The position numbers and the translations under genes were made by a program. A stretch of DNA of 64,000 nt from Bacteroides acidifaciens (lineage in GTDB: Bacteria > Bacteroidota > Bacteroidia > Bacteroidales > Bacteroidaceae), in the NCBI RefSeq assembly GCF_903181435.1, contig NZ_CAEUHO010000004.1, positions 1 through 64,000 of the forward strand, in the 5' to 3' direction. The first letter of the stretch is position 1, and each line of letters starts with the position of its first letter. Positions 9,000-18,765 of this stretch are shown piece by piece. Under the pieces are notes generated by a model that had not been told where the DNA came from, ran no database searches, and saw only the letters and a program-made list of their open reading frames with translations.

Positions 9000-10442
9000 A
9001 TGCTGATAACATTTGAAGAAATAACGCATTTAACCGCTTCAAAAGAATCCAATTCCCTGGAGTTCAAGGAAACAACGGGTCAACTGACACGAAGTATGGA
9101 ATCCGGCTGTGCCTTTATGAACTCTGCAAATGGTGGATATCTGTTATTTGGAATCAATGATAAAGGGAAAATCACCGGCCAGGAAGTTTCTGACAAAACC
9201 AAGAAAGAAATAGCCGGAGCGCTAAGGAAATTTGAGCCTGCAGTTTTTGTGGACGTACAATACATCCCTATTCCCACTCATAAAGACAAATATATCATCG
9301 CCATCCATTTTGAGGATATCTTCAACAGGAAACCGTACTTGTTTGACGGAAGAGCTTATGTCAGAATAGAAAGTACCACTTCCATCATGTCTCAGGAGAG
9401 CTATAATGAGTTGCTAATCAACAGGCACAAGGAACAATTCAGATGGGAAGCATTCCCCAACAAACAGCTATCTGTGGAAATGTTCGATAAAGAGAAGGTT
9501 ATCGGAACAATACGGCTGGGGATTGAAAACGGGCGTCTTCCGGAATCCACCATCGAAAATACATCCATCCCTGTCCTATTAGATAAGTTAGATTTGGCAG
9601 AAGACGGACTATTTAAAAATGCGGCCGCTGTTTTATTCGCAAAAAAAACGAGCAGCCATTTTCCTCAGTGCAAACTAAGACTAGCGCGATTTAAAGGTAC
9701 AAACCGTTCGGAATTTATTGACAACGCTCAAATAGAAGGAAATATCTTTATCCTATTCGATGAAGCCATGGCATTTCTATTCAAACATCTGTCTTTATCC
9801 GGAAAAATCATAAAAGCAGAAAGAGAAGAAGAATTATCCATACCCTACAAGGCACTGCGAGAAGCGGTAATCAATGCTCTTTGTCACAGAGATTATTCAA
9901 ACATCGGTGGTTCTACAGGCATCGCTATTTATGACGACAGGATAGAAATTATCAACACAGGAAAGCTACCGAAAGGAATTGATATCAATAATTTAACGTC
10001 ACCTCACAAATCAATTCCCAATAATCCGTTAATAGCCAATGTGCTTTACCGTAGAAAAATGCTGGAAAGTTGGGGACGTGGCTTAGATTTAATGTATAGC
10101 GAATGTAAACGAGTGGGGTTACCTATACCAACCTTATCCGACAATCAGGGGGAAGTGGTTGTCACTTTCTACCTTAAAGAACAAGTAACCGAACAAGTAA
10201 CCGAACAAGTAACCGAACAAGTAACCGAACAAGTAATAGCGCTAATAAAGATACTGTCCGATAAAGAAATGAGTATCAAGGACATTTTGGAAGCATTGAA
10301 TTTAAGGCATCGCCCTACTCTGCTATACGATTACATCCAGCCTGCCATGAGACTGGATATAGTAGAACAGACTCAGCCGGATTCGCCTAAAAGTCCGACA
10401 CAAAAATACCGTTTAACCAGCAAAGGAAAGGCAATGAAATGA
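9000..10442 (+). CDS. AlbA_2/Schlafen-type DNA-binding ATPase-like protein
   Basis: The 480-residue protein opens with an AlbA_2 domain (residues 10-130: SNSLEFKETTG, FMNSANGGYLLFGINDKG), followed by a GHKL-like ATP-binding segment (about 280-385: REAVINALCHRDYS, NTGKLPKGI, SWGRGLDLM) and a C-terminal winged-helix-like region. These proteins are often called RecG-like but have no helicase motor; many act as regulators. A run of five EQVT-type units at 394-413 links the ATPase and C-terminal parts and is encoded by 12-bp DNA repeats. Its stop overlaps the flippase start by 4 bases (ATGA), so it may be co-translated with the glycan locus, which is unusual for this family. Confidence 0.8.
   Translation: MLITFEEITHLTASKESNSLEFKETTGQLTRSMESGCAFMNSANGGYLLFGINDKGKITGQEVSDKTKKEIAGALRKFEPAVFVDVQYIPIPTHKDKYIIAIHFEDIFNRKPYLFDGRAYVRIESTTSIMSQESYNELLINRHKEQFRWEAFPNKQLSVEMFDKEKVIGTIRLGIENGRLPESTIENTSIPVLLDKLDLAEDGLFKNAAAVLFAKKTSSHFPQCKLRLARFKGTNRSEFIDNAQIEGNIFILFDEAMAFLFKHLSLSGKIIKAEREEELSIPYKALREAVINALCHRDYSNIGGSTGIAIYDDRIEIINTGKLPKGIDINNLTSPHKSIPNNPLIANVLYRRKMLESWGRGLDLMYSECKRVGLPIPTLSDNQGEVVVTFYLKEQVTEQVTEQVTEQVTEQVIALIKILSDKEMSIKDILEALNLRHRPTLLYDYIQPAMRLDIVEQTQPDSPKSPTQKYRLTSKGKAMK
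10179..10238 (+). repeat. Five 12-bp coding repeats (EQVT)
   Basis: GAACAAGTAACC is repeated in tandem from 10179, with the fifth unit ending in ATA instead of ACC. The units stay in frame, so slippage would change the linker length without a frameshift. Confidence 0.9.
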
Positions 10443-11887
10443 GCGAAGAGCAATCGCTGAAACAGAAAACAGCCAAAGGATTATTCTGGGGTGGACTCAG
10501 CAGCAGCATACAGCAGTTGCTCGGCCTCATCATAGGAATCATAGTGACCAGAATGCTGTCGCGTGCCGACTACGGTATGATTGGCATGCTGGCCATCTTC
10601 TCATCCATAGCCTCCATCTTGCAGGAAAGCGGCTTCATCGCCGCGCTTGCCATCCGGACGAAAGTATCCGACAAAGACTACAATGCTGTCTTTTGGTTCA
10701 GCATACTATGTAGCACGGCACTTTATGGGCTGCTCTATCTCTCCGCTCCGCTTATTGCCCGTTATTATAGCACACCGGAGCTCATTCCTTTGTCCCGTCT
10801 GGCATTTCTGGGTTTCTTCATATCCAGTTTCGGAATAGCGCCGCGTGCCATCCTTTTCAGAAATCTGAGAGTGAAAGAGAACGCCATCATCTCACTGACG
10901 GCCCTTGTAGCTTCCGGCATCGTATCCATCATCCTTGCCGCCAACGGATTTGCCTACTGGGGACTTGCCATACAATCCATCGTTTACGTAGCGGTAGTCG
11001 TCCTGCTCAACTGGTATTACGCCAAATGGAAGCCCAGCTTCCACATCGACTTCTCTCCTATCAAGGAGATGTTCGGATTCAGCAGCAAGATGCTGATTAC
11101 GAATATTTTCATAGCCATCAACAACAACCTGTTCTCCGTGTTGTTGGGAAAATATTACAGCAAGCAGTCAGTAGGAGACTTCAGTCAGGCCAACAAATGG
11201 AACAATATGGGGCACTCACTCATCACGGGAATGATAAACGGGGTGGCCCAACCGGTACTGGCGAACGTAGCCAACGACCCACAACGGCAGTTGGCCGTAT
11301 TCCGCAAAATGCTACGGTTCACTGCTTTCATCTCTTTCCCTGCCATGTTCGGCCTAAGCATCGTTTCCAAAGAATTCATCGTAATCACCATTACAGACAA
11401 ATGGATTGAATCGGCCAAAATGATGCAATTATTATGCATATGGGGGGCATTCGTACCAGTCAATAACCTGTTGTCGAACCTCATTGTCAGCCGGGGACGC
11501 TCTTCCATATTCATGCTCAACACCATAACGCTGAGCCTGTTGCAGATAATAACCGCCTGCATCAGCTATCCCTACGGCATCAACATCATGATTTACCTGT
11601 TTGCCGCCATTAATATCCTGTGGATGTTTGTCTGGCGTTTCTTTGTCAGCAGGGAAATACCATTGACGCTGTTCACCATGCTGAAAGACATCGCCCCCTA
11701 TTTTTTATTATCCGCCACACTGACAACTACCGCTTATTATATGACGCTTGGCATCAGCAACCTGTATCTTTCGCTCATCATAAAAGTTGTATTCGTTGCC
11801 TCCATATATGCGCTCGTCCTGTGGAAAATGCAATCTGTCATCTTCCTCGAGTCGATTCAGTTCATCCGCAGAAAGCACAAGTCCTGA
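10439..11887 (+). CDS. wzx: Wzx-type oligosaccharide flippase (MOP superfamily)
   Basis: The 482-residue integral membrane protein has about 12-14 hydrophobic helices and the N-terminal pattern KGLFWGGLSSSIQQLLGLI, with TRMLSRADYGMIGM, typical of polysaccharide flippases of the MOP/MATE-like group. It should move an undecaprenyl-diphosphate-linked glycan across the inner membrane. It heads a run of glycosyltransferase genes and overlaps the preceding gene by 4 bases. No Wzy polymerase gene is visible in the cluster, so the glycan may be transferred as a single unit, as in protein O-glycosylation. Confidence 0.88.
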   Translation: MSEEQSLKQKTAKGLFWGGLSSSIQQLLGLIIGIIVTRMLSRADYGMIGMLAIFSSIASILQESGFIAALAIRTKVSDKDYNAVFWFSILCSTALYGLLYLSAPLIARYYSTPELIPLSRLAFLGFFISSFGIAPRAILFRNLRVKENAIISLTALVASGIVSIILAANGFAYWGLAIQSIVYVAVVVLLNWYYAKWKPSFHIDFSPIKEMFGFSSKMLITNIFIAINNNLFSVLLGKYYSKQSVGDFSQANKWNNMGHSLITGMINGVAQPVLANVANDPQRQLAVFRKMLRFTAFISFPAMFGLSIVSKEFIVITITDKWIESAKMMQLLCIWGAFVPVNNLLSNLIVSRGRSSIFMLNTITLSLLQIITACISYPYGINIMIYLFAAINILWMFVWRFFVSREIPLTLFTMLKDIAPYFLLSATLTTTAYYMTLGISNLYLSLIIKVVFVASIYALVLWKMQSVIFLESIQFIRRKHKS

Positions 11888-11914
11888 CAGGCAACAACAT
11901 AAAATACCAGAACC

Positions 11915-13099
11915 ATGAATATCCTAATCCTACAATCCAAAGCATTTCCACATCGGGCAAACAGTTTCTACTACTTCTACACCCAACTGACGGAATGGCT
12001 GACAGCACACGGAGCTGAAAGCCGACTGTTCTTTTGCTACTTGAGAGTGGACGACAGCGGGTTTGAAAACGGACTTCATCTGCCCGACGATTATGAAGGC
12101 TTCTACACCCCCCGCAACATAGAAGCTGCCTGTACCTACATTGCAGAAAAAAGAATTGATGTCATACTCGACTATTCGCACATCATCACAGGAGATACAC
12201 GCAGGTTCTTCCTCGAAATAAGGCGAAGGAATCCACAGGTTAAGTTGTTCACCATGATTCACAACTGTCCCAAACATACCACTCAGTTGAAAGCCTACGT
12301 ACTGCCCAAGCTCAAGCTGAAAGATGCGCACGGGCTAAAAGGATTATTCCAATGGATGTTTCCCCGGCTTTATCTCTTCCTGTTGAAGAGAGTGGAAAGC
12401 TATCAGAATATCTCCGCCTACAATACGATGGACGAAATCGTTCTGCTGTCCCCTTCCTACATTCCGGAGTTCCGACAGTTGATAGGAAAGAAAGACGCCT
12501 CAAGGCTGTCCGCCATTCCCAATGCCATCAAACCCGTTGAAAGCAATATCCCGATAGAGCAGAAGAAGAAAGAGATTATTTTCGTGGGAAGATTCGACTC
12601 CGAGAAAGGATTGCCCAAGTTGCTCAAAATCTGGGAGATGGTTCAGGACGAACTGCCCGAATGGAAGCTTATCATGGTAGGCGACGGCGGAAAGTATAAA
12701 GAGTACGCACAGATGATAGCCGATAAAAAACTCAAACGCGTCCAACTGACCGGACACCAGATGTCTATCCCTTATATAGACCGGGCAAGCATCCTCTGCC
12801 TCACCTCTGTCATCGAAGGGCTGCCCACGGTATTTGTAGAAGCCATGAGCTTGGGAGTAGTGCCCATCGGATTCGACTCTTTCCGAGCCATCTACGACAT
12901 GATTGATAATGGGAAGAACGGCATCGTCATCCGCAACAATGACTATAAGGCTTACGCAAAAGCCCTGATTCGCCTGGCTACGGACGATACCTACCGGCAA
13001 CAAATAGCTGCCGCCGCCAAACAGCAGGCAGGTCGCTATGACATAGAACACATAGGCCCGTTGTGGTTGGAAGCATTCAGAAAACACGGAATCGTCTAA
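11915..13099 (+). CDS. Glycosyltransferase family 4
   Basis: The 394-residue GT-B enzyme has an N-terminal acceptor-side domain (MNILILQSKAFPHRANSFYY) and a C-terminal nucleotide-sugar domain with IIFVGRFDSEKGL, KLIMVGDGGKY and the EX7E motif EGLPTVFVE, followed by AMSLGVVPIG. It is a retaining transferase working on the cytoplasmic face of the inner membrane. It begins 28 bp after the flippase and lies in the same transcription unit. The donor and acceptor sugars cannot be read from sequence. Confidence 0.88.
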   Translation: MNILILQSKAFPHRANSFYYFYTQLTEWLTAHGAESRLFFCYLRVDDSGFENGLHLPDDYEGFYTPRNIEAACTYIAEKRIDVILDYSHIITGDTRRFFLEIRRRNPQVKLFTMIHNCPKHTTQLKAYVLPKLKLKDAHGLKGLFQWMFPRLYLFLLKRVESYQNISAYNTMDEIVLLSPSYIPEFRQLIGKKDASRLSAIPNAIKPVESNIPIEQKKKEIIFVGRFDSEKGLPKLLKIWEMVQDELPEWKLIMVGDGGKYKEYAQMIADKKLKRVQLTGHQMSIPYIDRASILCLTSVIEGLPTVFVEAMSLGVVPIGFDSFRAIYDMIDNGKNGIVIRNNDYKAYAKALIRLATDDTYRQQIAAAAKQQAGRYDIEHIGPLWLEAFRKHGIV

Positions 13100-13115
13100 T
13101 TACAAAAAGATAGCT

Positions 13116-14135
13116 ATGAAGGTAACCATATATCCCCGCAATCTCGACAACGGAAGCATACAAGTCAACCCATATATAAAAGACTTTGTCAGTGCGCTGG
13201 AGCAAGAAGGTATCGTAGTGGCAAATCCGCCGCATAAGAACCCCTTATTCAGCCTCATCGGCAGAAAGACAGACAGTGATGCCTATATTTTCCATTGGCT
13301 GGAGAATGTGCCCGACTACAAATATGGCATGCTGCAAACGCTGGCCGCGCTCTGGCTTTTCATCACCATCAAGTTCAACCGGAAACGCATCATCTGGTTT
13401 TTACATAACAAACAACCGCACGTGGTCCGCCACCAATGGGCAAAGAAATTGCTGACCCATCTTCTCATCAGCAAATCCGACCTCATCGTGACTCATGCCA
13501 CAGAAGGGGTAGCTGTCATCCGCAACCGATGCCGGGATGCCGAATCGAAAACGCTATTCCTGCATCATCCCACCAAGAACAGGATGCCCGCGCAAGTGCC
13601 GAATGCCCAAACGACAGACACCGATTTGTTAATCTGGGGAAACATATCCCGATACAAAGGTGTAGCCGAATTTATACGCTTTGCCAACGAGCACTCTTTG
13701 AAACTGAAGATAAAAGTGATAGGCAAATGTAGCTCTGCCGACCTGTTTGAGGAATTGAAACAACAGGCTAACCCATATATTAGTGTAGAAAACAGAAGTA
13801 TCCGGTTTGACGAACTAGGCAAGAAAATACAGAAAACGCGTTATGTTTTAGTGCCTTATGCAGCCGAATCAGTGCTCAGTTCGGGCATCCTGATGGATTC
13901 ACTTTCGTTCGGAGCGCGAGTAATCGGGCCCAACATAGGTTCATTCAGAGATTATGCCAATGAGCCGTTGTTGTGCGTGCATACATTCGACTCATTCTCC
14001 GAGATAGCTTCCATTGCCAATCATGCTGCCCGACATGCTAATCCGGATGACTACCGTCTTTTTCTGGAAAAGCACTCATGGAAAGAGTTCGGCAAAGAGT
14101 TCCATTACCAACTTCAAAAACTGACACAACAATGA
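13116..14135 (+). CDS. Putative glycosyltransferase (GT-B like)
   Basis: The 339-residue protein begins MKVTIYPRNLDNGSIQVNPY, with a mid-protein DAYIFHWLENVPDY segment, a hydrophobic stretch (LQTLAALWLFITIKF) that may associate with the membrane, then WFLHNKQPH. A nucleotide-binding half follows with LLIWGNISRYKG and SSGILMDSLSFGARVIGP. The classical EX7E motif is absent, so it is a divergent member, similar in layout to GumK/mannosyltransferase-like enzymes. Its position between two GT4 genes, 16 bp after one and overlapping the next by ATGA, supports a role in building the same glycan. Confidence 0.75.
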   Translation: MKVTIYPRNLDNGSIQVNPYIKDFVSALEQEGIVVANPPHKNPLFSLIGRKTDSDAYIFHWLENVPDYKYGMLQTLAALWLFITIKFNRKRIIWFLHNKQPHVVRHQWAKKLLTHLLISKSDLIVTHATEGVAVIRNRCRDAESKTLFLHHPTKNRMPAQVPNAQTTDTDLLIWGNISRYKGVAEFIRFANEHSLKLKIKVIGKCSSADLFEELKQQANPYISVENRSIRFDELGKKIQKTRYVLVPYAAESVLSSGILMDSLSFGARVIGPNIGSFRDYANEPLLCVHTFDSFSEIASIANHAARHANPDDYRLFLEKHSWKEFGKEFHYQLQKLTQQ

Positions 14136-15346
14136 AAGTACTTTTTACATTTGGCGGAATCCCCCACTACCTGAACGCCATGCTCAACAAGATTCAGGCG
14201 AAAGGAGCAGACATAACCGTAGTCAGCCCCCGGAAAGGAAATACGACGGTCGGCAAAGGGGTAAAGATGGTAGAAGGCGGAGCTTTCCGGCATCTGACGA
14301 CACCGGAAAAGAAAGCATTCTACGGAAAAAGTTCCTTTCCGGCACTCCCGCGCATCATTGCAGAAGAGAAGCCGGACATCGTAGTAATGGGATGGCCTTA
14401 CTTCCTGCAAATATTCTTTCAACCTGCATTGAGAAAAGCGATAAAGGCTTGCAACGCACGGCTGGTAATTCGTGAAATCCCTTTTCAGACACCTCCATAC
14501 GGCAAAATCAAGGAGTATTTCAAGGAGCACCCGATGTATGACGAAAACATGCGCCTTCTCAGTAGCGGAGCCGGGTTTTATCTCCGCCAATGGATGACGG
14601 CCGGAATACGCAAATACTGCTACTCCAAAGCCGTCGGAACTCTGAACTACTCAACAGCCGCTTACGACATCCTTCTGTCTTACGGAGTAAAGAAGGAACA
14701 GATACACGTCACCTACAACTCTACAGACACAGAGGCTCTGCTCAAAGAAAAGGAGTCCGTACTGGCATCACCCTCCATCCTCCCCCCTTCCGAACGCCGC
14801 TTGCTACACATCGGCCGATTAGTGAAATGGAAACGGGTGGATTTATTGATAAATGCTTTCAGGAAGGTAACCGCTACATATCCGGATGCAGAACTGGTCA
14901 TCGTTGGCGACGGGCCTGAGCTGGAAAATCTCAAGCAACAGGCAGCCGGACTACAGCTTGCCGATAGAATCCGGTTCATCGGAGCAGTCTACGACCCGAA
15001 GATACTCGGAGCATACATGAATGAGTCAAGCATCTATGTACTGGCCGGCATGGGCGGGCTTTCAATCAACGATGCCATGACGTATGGAATGCCTGTCATC
15101 TGCTCCGTATGCGACAGCACCGAACGCGATTTGGTGACGGAAGGAACGAACGGTTCTTTCTTCAAGGACGGAGATGCGGACAGTCTGGCGGGGACAATTG
15201 AAAAGATGTTTGAGTCTCCCGAACAATGCAGACGGATGGGCGAAGAGTCAGAGCGCATCATTCGGGAAAAGATTAATATCGAGATAGTCAGCGAACGATA
15301 TATGGCGGCTTTTCGGGATTTCATGAAAGTGTCCAAAAGCCTGTAA
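14132..15346 (+). CDS. Glycosyltransferase family 4, altered EX7E
   Basis: The 404-residue GT-B protein starts at 14132 (MKVLFTFGGIPHYLNAML), overlapping the previous stop by 4 bases; a longer in-frame start at 14078 would run 54 bases into the upstream gene and is less likely. The C-terminal domain carries LLHIGRLVKWKRVDLLI, ELVIVGDGPELENL and GGLSINDAMTYGMPVIC. At the usual EX7E position the residues are Gly and Asp-Ala rather than two Glu, so the motif is modified. It ends 16 bp before the convergent wecB gene. Confidence 0.85.
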   Translation: MKVLFTFGGIPHYLNAMLNKIQAKGADITVVSPRKGNTTVGKGVKMVEGGAFRHLTTPEKKAFYGKSSFPALPRIIAEEKPDIVVMGWPYFLQIFFQPALRKAIKACNARLVIREIPFQTPPYGKIKEYFKEHPMYDENMRLLSSGAGFYLRQWMTAGIRKYCYSKAVGTLNYSTAAYDILLSYGVKKEQIHVTYNSTDTEALLKEKESVLASPSILPPSERRLLHIGRLVKWKRVDLLINAFRKVTATYPDAELVIVGDGPELENLKQQAAGLQLADRIRFIGAVYDPKILGAYMNESSIYVLAGMGGLSINDAMTYGMPVICSVCDSTERDLVTEGTNGSFFKDGDADSLAGTIEKMFESPEQCRRMGEESERIIREKINIEIVSERYMAAFRDFMKVSKSL

Positions 15347-15362
15347 CACACAACAGCAGCGG

Positions 15363-16487
15363 CTATAACGCCGCTATTATTCTCTCGCATGCCCGGCCGT
15401 CTCCGTAAGGATTGTGCGTCTCGGACATACGCCTGTAAAGTTCCTTATCTTTCAGCAATGCCGTCACATTGTTTACGATATCGTCGGCATTGGTGCCGAC
15501 CAGTTTCACCGTACCCGCCTGCACTGCTTCAGGCCGTTCTGTCGTATCGCGCATCACCAGCACCGGCTTTCCCAGCGAAGGCGCTTCTTCCTGCACTCCG
15601 CCGCTATCCGTCAGCAACAAAGTAGAATGTTGCATGGCATAGATGAATGGCAAATAATCCAACGGAGAAGTCAGATATACATTATCCACCCCCGAAAGCA
15701 ACTCGTACACGGGCTTCTGTACATTAGGATTGAGGTGGACAGGATACACAATATCCATCTCGGGATGGAGCATAGCCAATTCTTTTATCGCCTTACAGAT
15801 ATGCAGGAAACCGTCGCCAAAGTTCTCACGCCGATGCCCGGTGACAAGAATATATTCACGCCCGCCCACTGTATAGCCCTTCTCCTGAAACTCCACCGCC
15901 ATCTTCTCTTCCATGCCGGGAGTTGAAGAAATTATATCCACCGCCATCAGCAGCGCATCTATCACAGTATTGCCCGTAACGAAAATCTTCTTCTCGTCTA
16001 TATTCTCTCGCAGCAGATTTTTCTTCGACTGTTCGGTCGGCGCAAAGTAGTAAGTGCAGATTCGGTCCGTAACCTGACGGTTCATCTCTTCAGGCCAGGG
16101 AGACAACATATTATAGGTACGCAGACCGGCTTCCACATGCCCTACGGGAATCTGCATATAAAATGCGGCAAGCGACGCGGCCATCGAAGTGGTGGTGTCA
16201 CCGTGAACCAATACGGTATCGGGCCGATAATCCTTCAACACCTCTCTCAACCCCATCAGCACCTTACCCGTGATGTCATACAAGTCCTGATTGGGAGCCA
16301 TAATATTCAAATCATATTCGGGAGTGATGCCGAATACCTCCAGCACCTGATCCAACATCTGCCGGTGCTGCGCCGTAACGCAAACCCGCGTTTCAAAATG
16401 TTCCATATCTTTCTGAAGTGCCTTTACAAGCGGCGCCATCTTAATGGCTTCGGGGCGGGTGCCGAAAACAAGCAATATCTTTTTCAT
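15363..16487 (-). CDS. wecB: UDP-N-acetylglucosamine 2-epimerase (non-hydrolysing)
   Basis: The 374-residue enzyme interconverts UDP-GlcNAc and UDP-ManNAc in the cytosol. Signature blocks are [15 protein letters not shown] at the N-terminus, [34 protein letters not shown] and [18 protein letters not shown]; length equals the family norm (about 375). It is transcribed with wecC 18 bp upstream, and the pair makes UDP-ManNAcA for the surrounding glycan locus although it is inverted relative to it. The short convergent gap to the upstream GT gene contains a GC-rich hairpin (15358-15375) without a T-run. Confidence 0.96.
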   Translation of the reverse strand: MKKILLVFGTRPEAIKMAPLVKALQKDMEHFETRVCVTAQHRQMLDQVLEVFGITPEYDLNIMAPNQDLYDITGKVLMGLREVLKDYRPDTVLVHGDTTTSMAASLAAFYMQIPVGHVEAGLRTYNMLSPWPEEMNRQVTDRICTYYFAPTEQSKKNLLRENIDEKKIFVTGNTVIDALLMAVDIISSTPGMEEKMAVEFQEKGYTVGGREYILVTGHRRENFGDGFLHICKAIKELAMLHPEMDIVYPVHLNPNVQKPVYELLSGVDNVYLTSPLDYLPFIYAMQHSTLLLTDSGGVQEEAPSLGKPVLVMRDTTERPEAVQAGTVKLVGTNADDIVNNVTALLKDKELYRRMSETHNPYGDGRACERIIAAL

Positions 16488-16505
16488 CTACCTTATTTAT
16501 CTCAT

Positions 16506-17708
16506 TCAACGTCTCACCCCGCAGAAATCCAGTTCTATCTTTCCCTCTTCCCTCGGCAATGCCACAAACACATCGTGGCGTACAAGCCAGACGACAATAT
16601 CCGCCTTCTCATAGGCTTCCCGATAATCCGTCAGATGAAAACTCTTATGACTGCTAATGTTCGGTTCCACAATCAGCACATCCGCTCTCGACTCGGAGAT
16701 GATGCGGGAAGCGATGTACTTGGCGGGAGATTCGCGCAAATCATCAATATTCGGTTTGAAGGCCAGCCCCATACACGCGACAATGGGTTCACGTTCATTC
16801 TTTTCCACAAACTTCTGGCAGGTTTCCAATACTTTATTGGCACACCAGTCGGCTTTATAGTCATTGGTTTCGCGGGCACGTTTTATCAGTTGTGCCTGTT
16901 CCGGATAGTCGGACACGATGAACCAGGGGTCCACTGCAATACAATGTCCGCCCACGCCACAACCCGGTTGGAGGATATTCACACGCGGGTGCTTGTTTGC
17001 CAGTTCAATCAATTCCCAGACATTGATTCCCGCTTTATCGCAAATCATGGACAATTCATTGGCAAAGGCAATCTGCGAATCACGCGAGGAATTCTCCGTC
17101 AGCTTACACATCTCTGCCGTACGGGCATTGGTACGGTGCAACTTGCCTTGCACAAAAGCAGAATAGAACTCGACGGCCTTCTCCGTAGATTCAGGGTCTA
17201 TACCGCCAATCACACGGTCATTGTGCACCAGTTCGTAGAGCGTATTGCCCGGCAGCACACGCTCGGGACAGTATGCAATATGTATCTTTCCTTTCAGTTC
17301 GGGACGTTCTTTATAGATTACTTCCGCCATGCGCTCGGTAGTATAAACAGGAGAAGTAGATTCGATGACAAACAAGTTGCCTTCCTGCAAATAAGGAAGA
17401 ACAGACCGTGTGGCAGCTTCCACATACGTTATATCCGCCCGATGGTTCTGCTTGAAAGGTGTAGGGACTACGATAAAGAATGCATCCGCCGGCTCCGGCT
17501 TCGACACTGCGCGCAGGTTTCCTTTCTGCACCGCATCTTTTACAATCTTATCCAAATCCGGCTCAACGATGTGTATCTTGCCTTGATTGATAGTTTCCAC
17601 TACCGAAGGATTAACGTCCACCCCTATCACTTCATAACCATGACCGGCAGCAACCGCCGCGGTAGGAAGCCCGATATACCCTAATCCTAAGAATACCACT
17701 TTTTTCAT
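16506..17708 (-). CDS. wecC: UDP-N-acetyl-D-mannosamine dehydrogenase
   Basis: The 400-residue enzyme oxidises UDP-ManNAc to UDP-ManNAcA with NAD. It has the Rossmann motif GLGYIGLPTA (residues 7-16), the catalytic-Cys motif GCGVGGHCIAVDPW and the C-terminal domain with GLAFKPNIDDLRESPA. I start it at 17708 (MKKVVFLGLGYIG); the 22 codons upstream overlap the promoter region and encode no typical N-terminus. A TATTTTTG box (minus strand, 17735-17742) is a candidate -7 element, facing a divergent TACTTTTG box (17785-17792) that could drive the next gene cluster. Confidence 0.96.
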   Translation of the reverse strand: MKKVVFLGLGYIGLPTAAVAAGHGYEVIGVDVNPSVVETINQGKIHIVEPDLDKIVKDAVQKGNLRAVSKPEPADAFFIVVPTPFKQNHRADITYVEAATRSVLPYLQEGNLFVIESTSPVYTTERMAEVIYKERPELKGKIHIAYCPERVLPGNTLYELVHNDRVIGGIDPESTEKAVEFYSAFVQGKLHRTNARTAEMCKLTENSSRDSQIAFANELSMICDKAGINVWELIELANKHPRVNILQPGCGVGGHCIAVDPWFIVSDYPEQAQLIKRARETNDYKADWCANKVLETCQKFVEKNEREPIVACMGLAFKPNIDDLRESPAKYIASRIISESRADVLIVEPNISSHKSFHLTDYREAYEKADIVVWLVRHDVFVALPREEGKIELDFCGVRR

Positions 17709-17845
17709 TTTGATGCTCCTTTTAATAAGTGGTGCAAAAATACATATAATCCGTAACTTTGAATGATGTTTCACTGAAAATCATTACTTTTGCTCTATAA
17801 AACAAAAGACATTCACCGCCATTGGCGGACATAAAAGATAAGGAC

Positions 17846-18715
17846 ATGGATGGTATCAAGCTGTTTATTAACAAAATAAAGTTATCCCTGCAAAAACATA
17901 CGGGAGTGACCCAAAACAAAAAATCATATGAGAGCTGGCTCAGCAAAGGATATACCAATACGCCAACCGTTACCGTCATTATCCAATCACACAACAAGAG
18001 CCTGCAAGTGAGCCATATTGTTGCCAAATTGCGCGCATATCCATCCATTGAGCTCATTGTCATTGATGACGGTTCCGACTTTACGCACACCCGCACACTA
18101 GCCCGGTTAATGACAGGAGCCAACGAATTCCTGCTTCATTCCAACGACCTGTATGAAAACATCATGTACGACCGCACCCTACGTATGGCCAACGGCAAAT
18201 ATGTCGCCCTCTTACAAGATGATGATGATTTTGACAACCTGGAGTGGATACAGGCAGCCGTCCGTCTTTTCGAGCAATATCCTGCACTGGCTATCCTAGG
18301 AGGAAAAGATGCGTTGGAGTTTGTATTCCAGCCTCCCAAAGCAAACGGAAAGATAATACAAGCGACCCGCCCGTTTGACTTCGTTCCGGCAGTAAACAGA
18401 GCGCCGATGTGGATAAACAGGGAACTGTATTTGCAAAAGCTGCATCATATTGATTTTGCCTTTGCCCCTTTCCAGTATGATGATTATGAGTTATGTGCAC
18501 GAGCATGGCTCAACGGGTTACAGGTAGGATGGTACGATGCCGGATTCAAATCACTGAGCGCAGGTGGTATGAGGTTGTGGAACCAATATTTTGCCCAGCA
18601 ACAATACGAGAAAAATAGCCGTCAGTTATATTCCCTTTATAACAAACACCAAGCCGAAATCGAGAGTTTGGTTCAACAATCCCATCGGCTATTTTTGCAG
18701 AAAAGTAAAGATTGA
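17846..18715 (+). CDS. Glycosyltransferase family 2
   Basis: The 289-residue GT-A enzyme has the N-terminal VTVIIQSHNKS strand, the donor-binding LIVIDDGSD and the DXD-like acidic run LLQDDDDFDN, followed by GGKDALEF and a C-terminal region. It probably inverts configuration and acts at the cytoplasmic membrane face. I use the ATG at 17846; an upstream TTG at 17822 is possible but unnecessary. It opens the second forward segment of the glycan locus after the inverted wecBC pair. Confidence 0.85.
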   Translation: MDGIKLFINKIKLSLQKHTGVTQNKKSYESWLSKGYTNTPTVTVIIQSHNKSLQVSHIVAKLRAYPSIELIVIDDGSDFTHTRTLARLMTGANEFLLHSNDLYENIMYDRTLRMANGKYVALLQDDDDFDNLEWIQAAVRLFEQYPALAILGGKDALEFVFQPPKANGKIIQATRPFDFVPAVNRAPMWINRELYLQKLHHIDFAFAPFQYDDYELCARAWLNGLQVGWYDAGFKSLSAGGMRLWNQYFAQQQYEKNSRQLYSLYNKHQAEIESLVQQSHRLFLQKSKD

Positions 18716-18765
18716 ATAAGGCTTATACAGCTAAAAAACGTAACTTTGCAAAAAGTCAAATAACC

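Noticed and set aside
16137..17684. 515-residue plus-strand frame across wecB and wecC
   Set aside because: It lies fully opposite two clearly conserved genes and has no recognisable domain.
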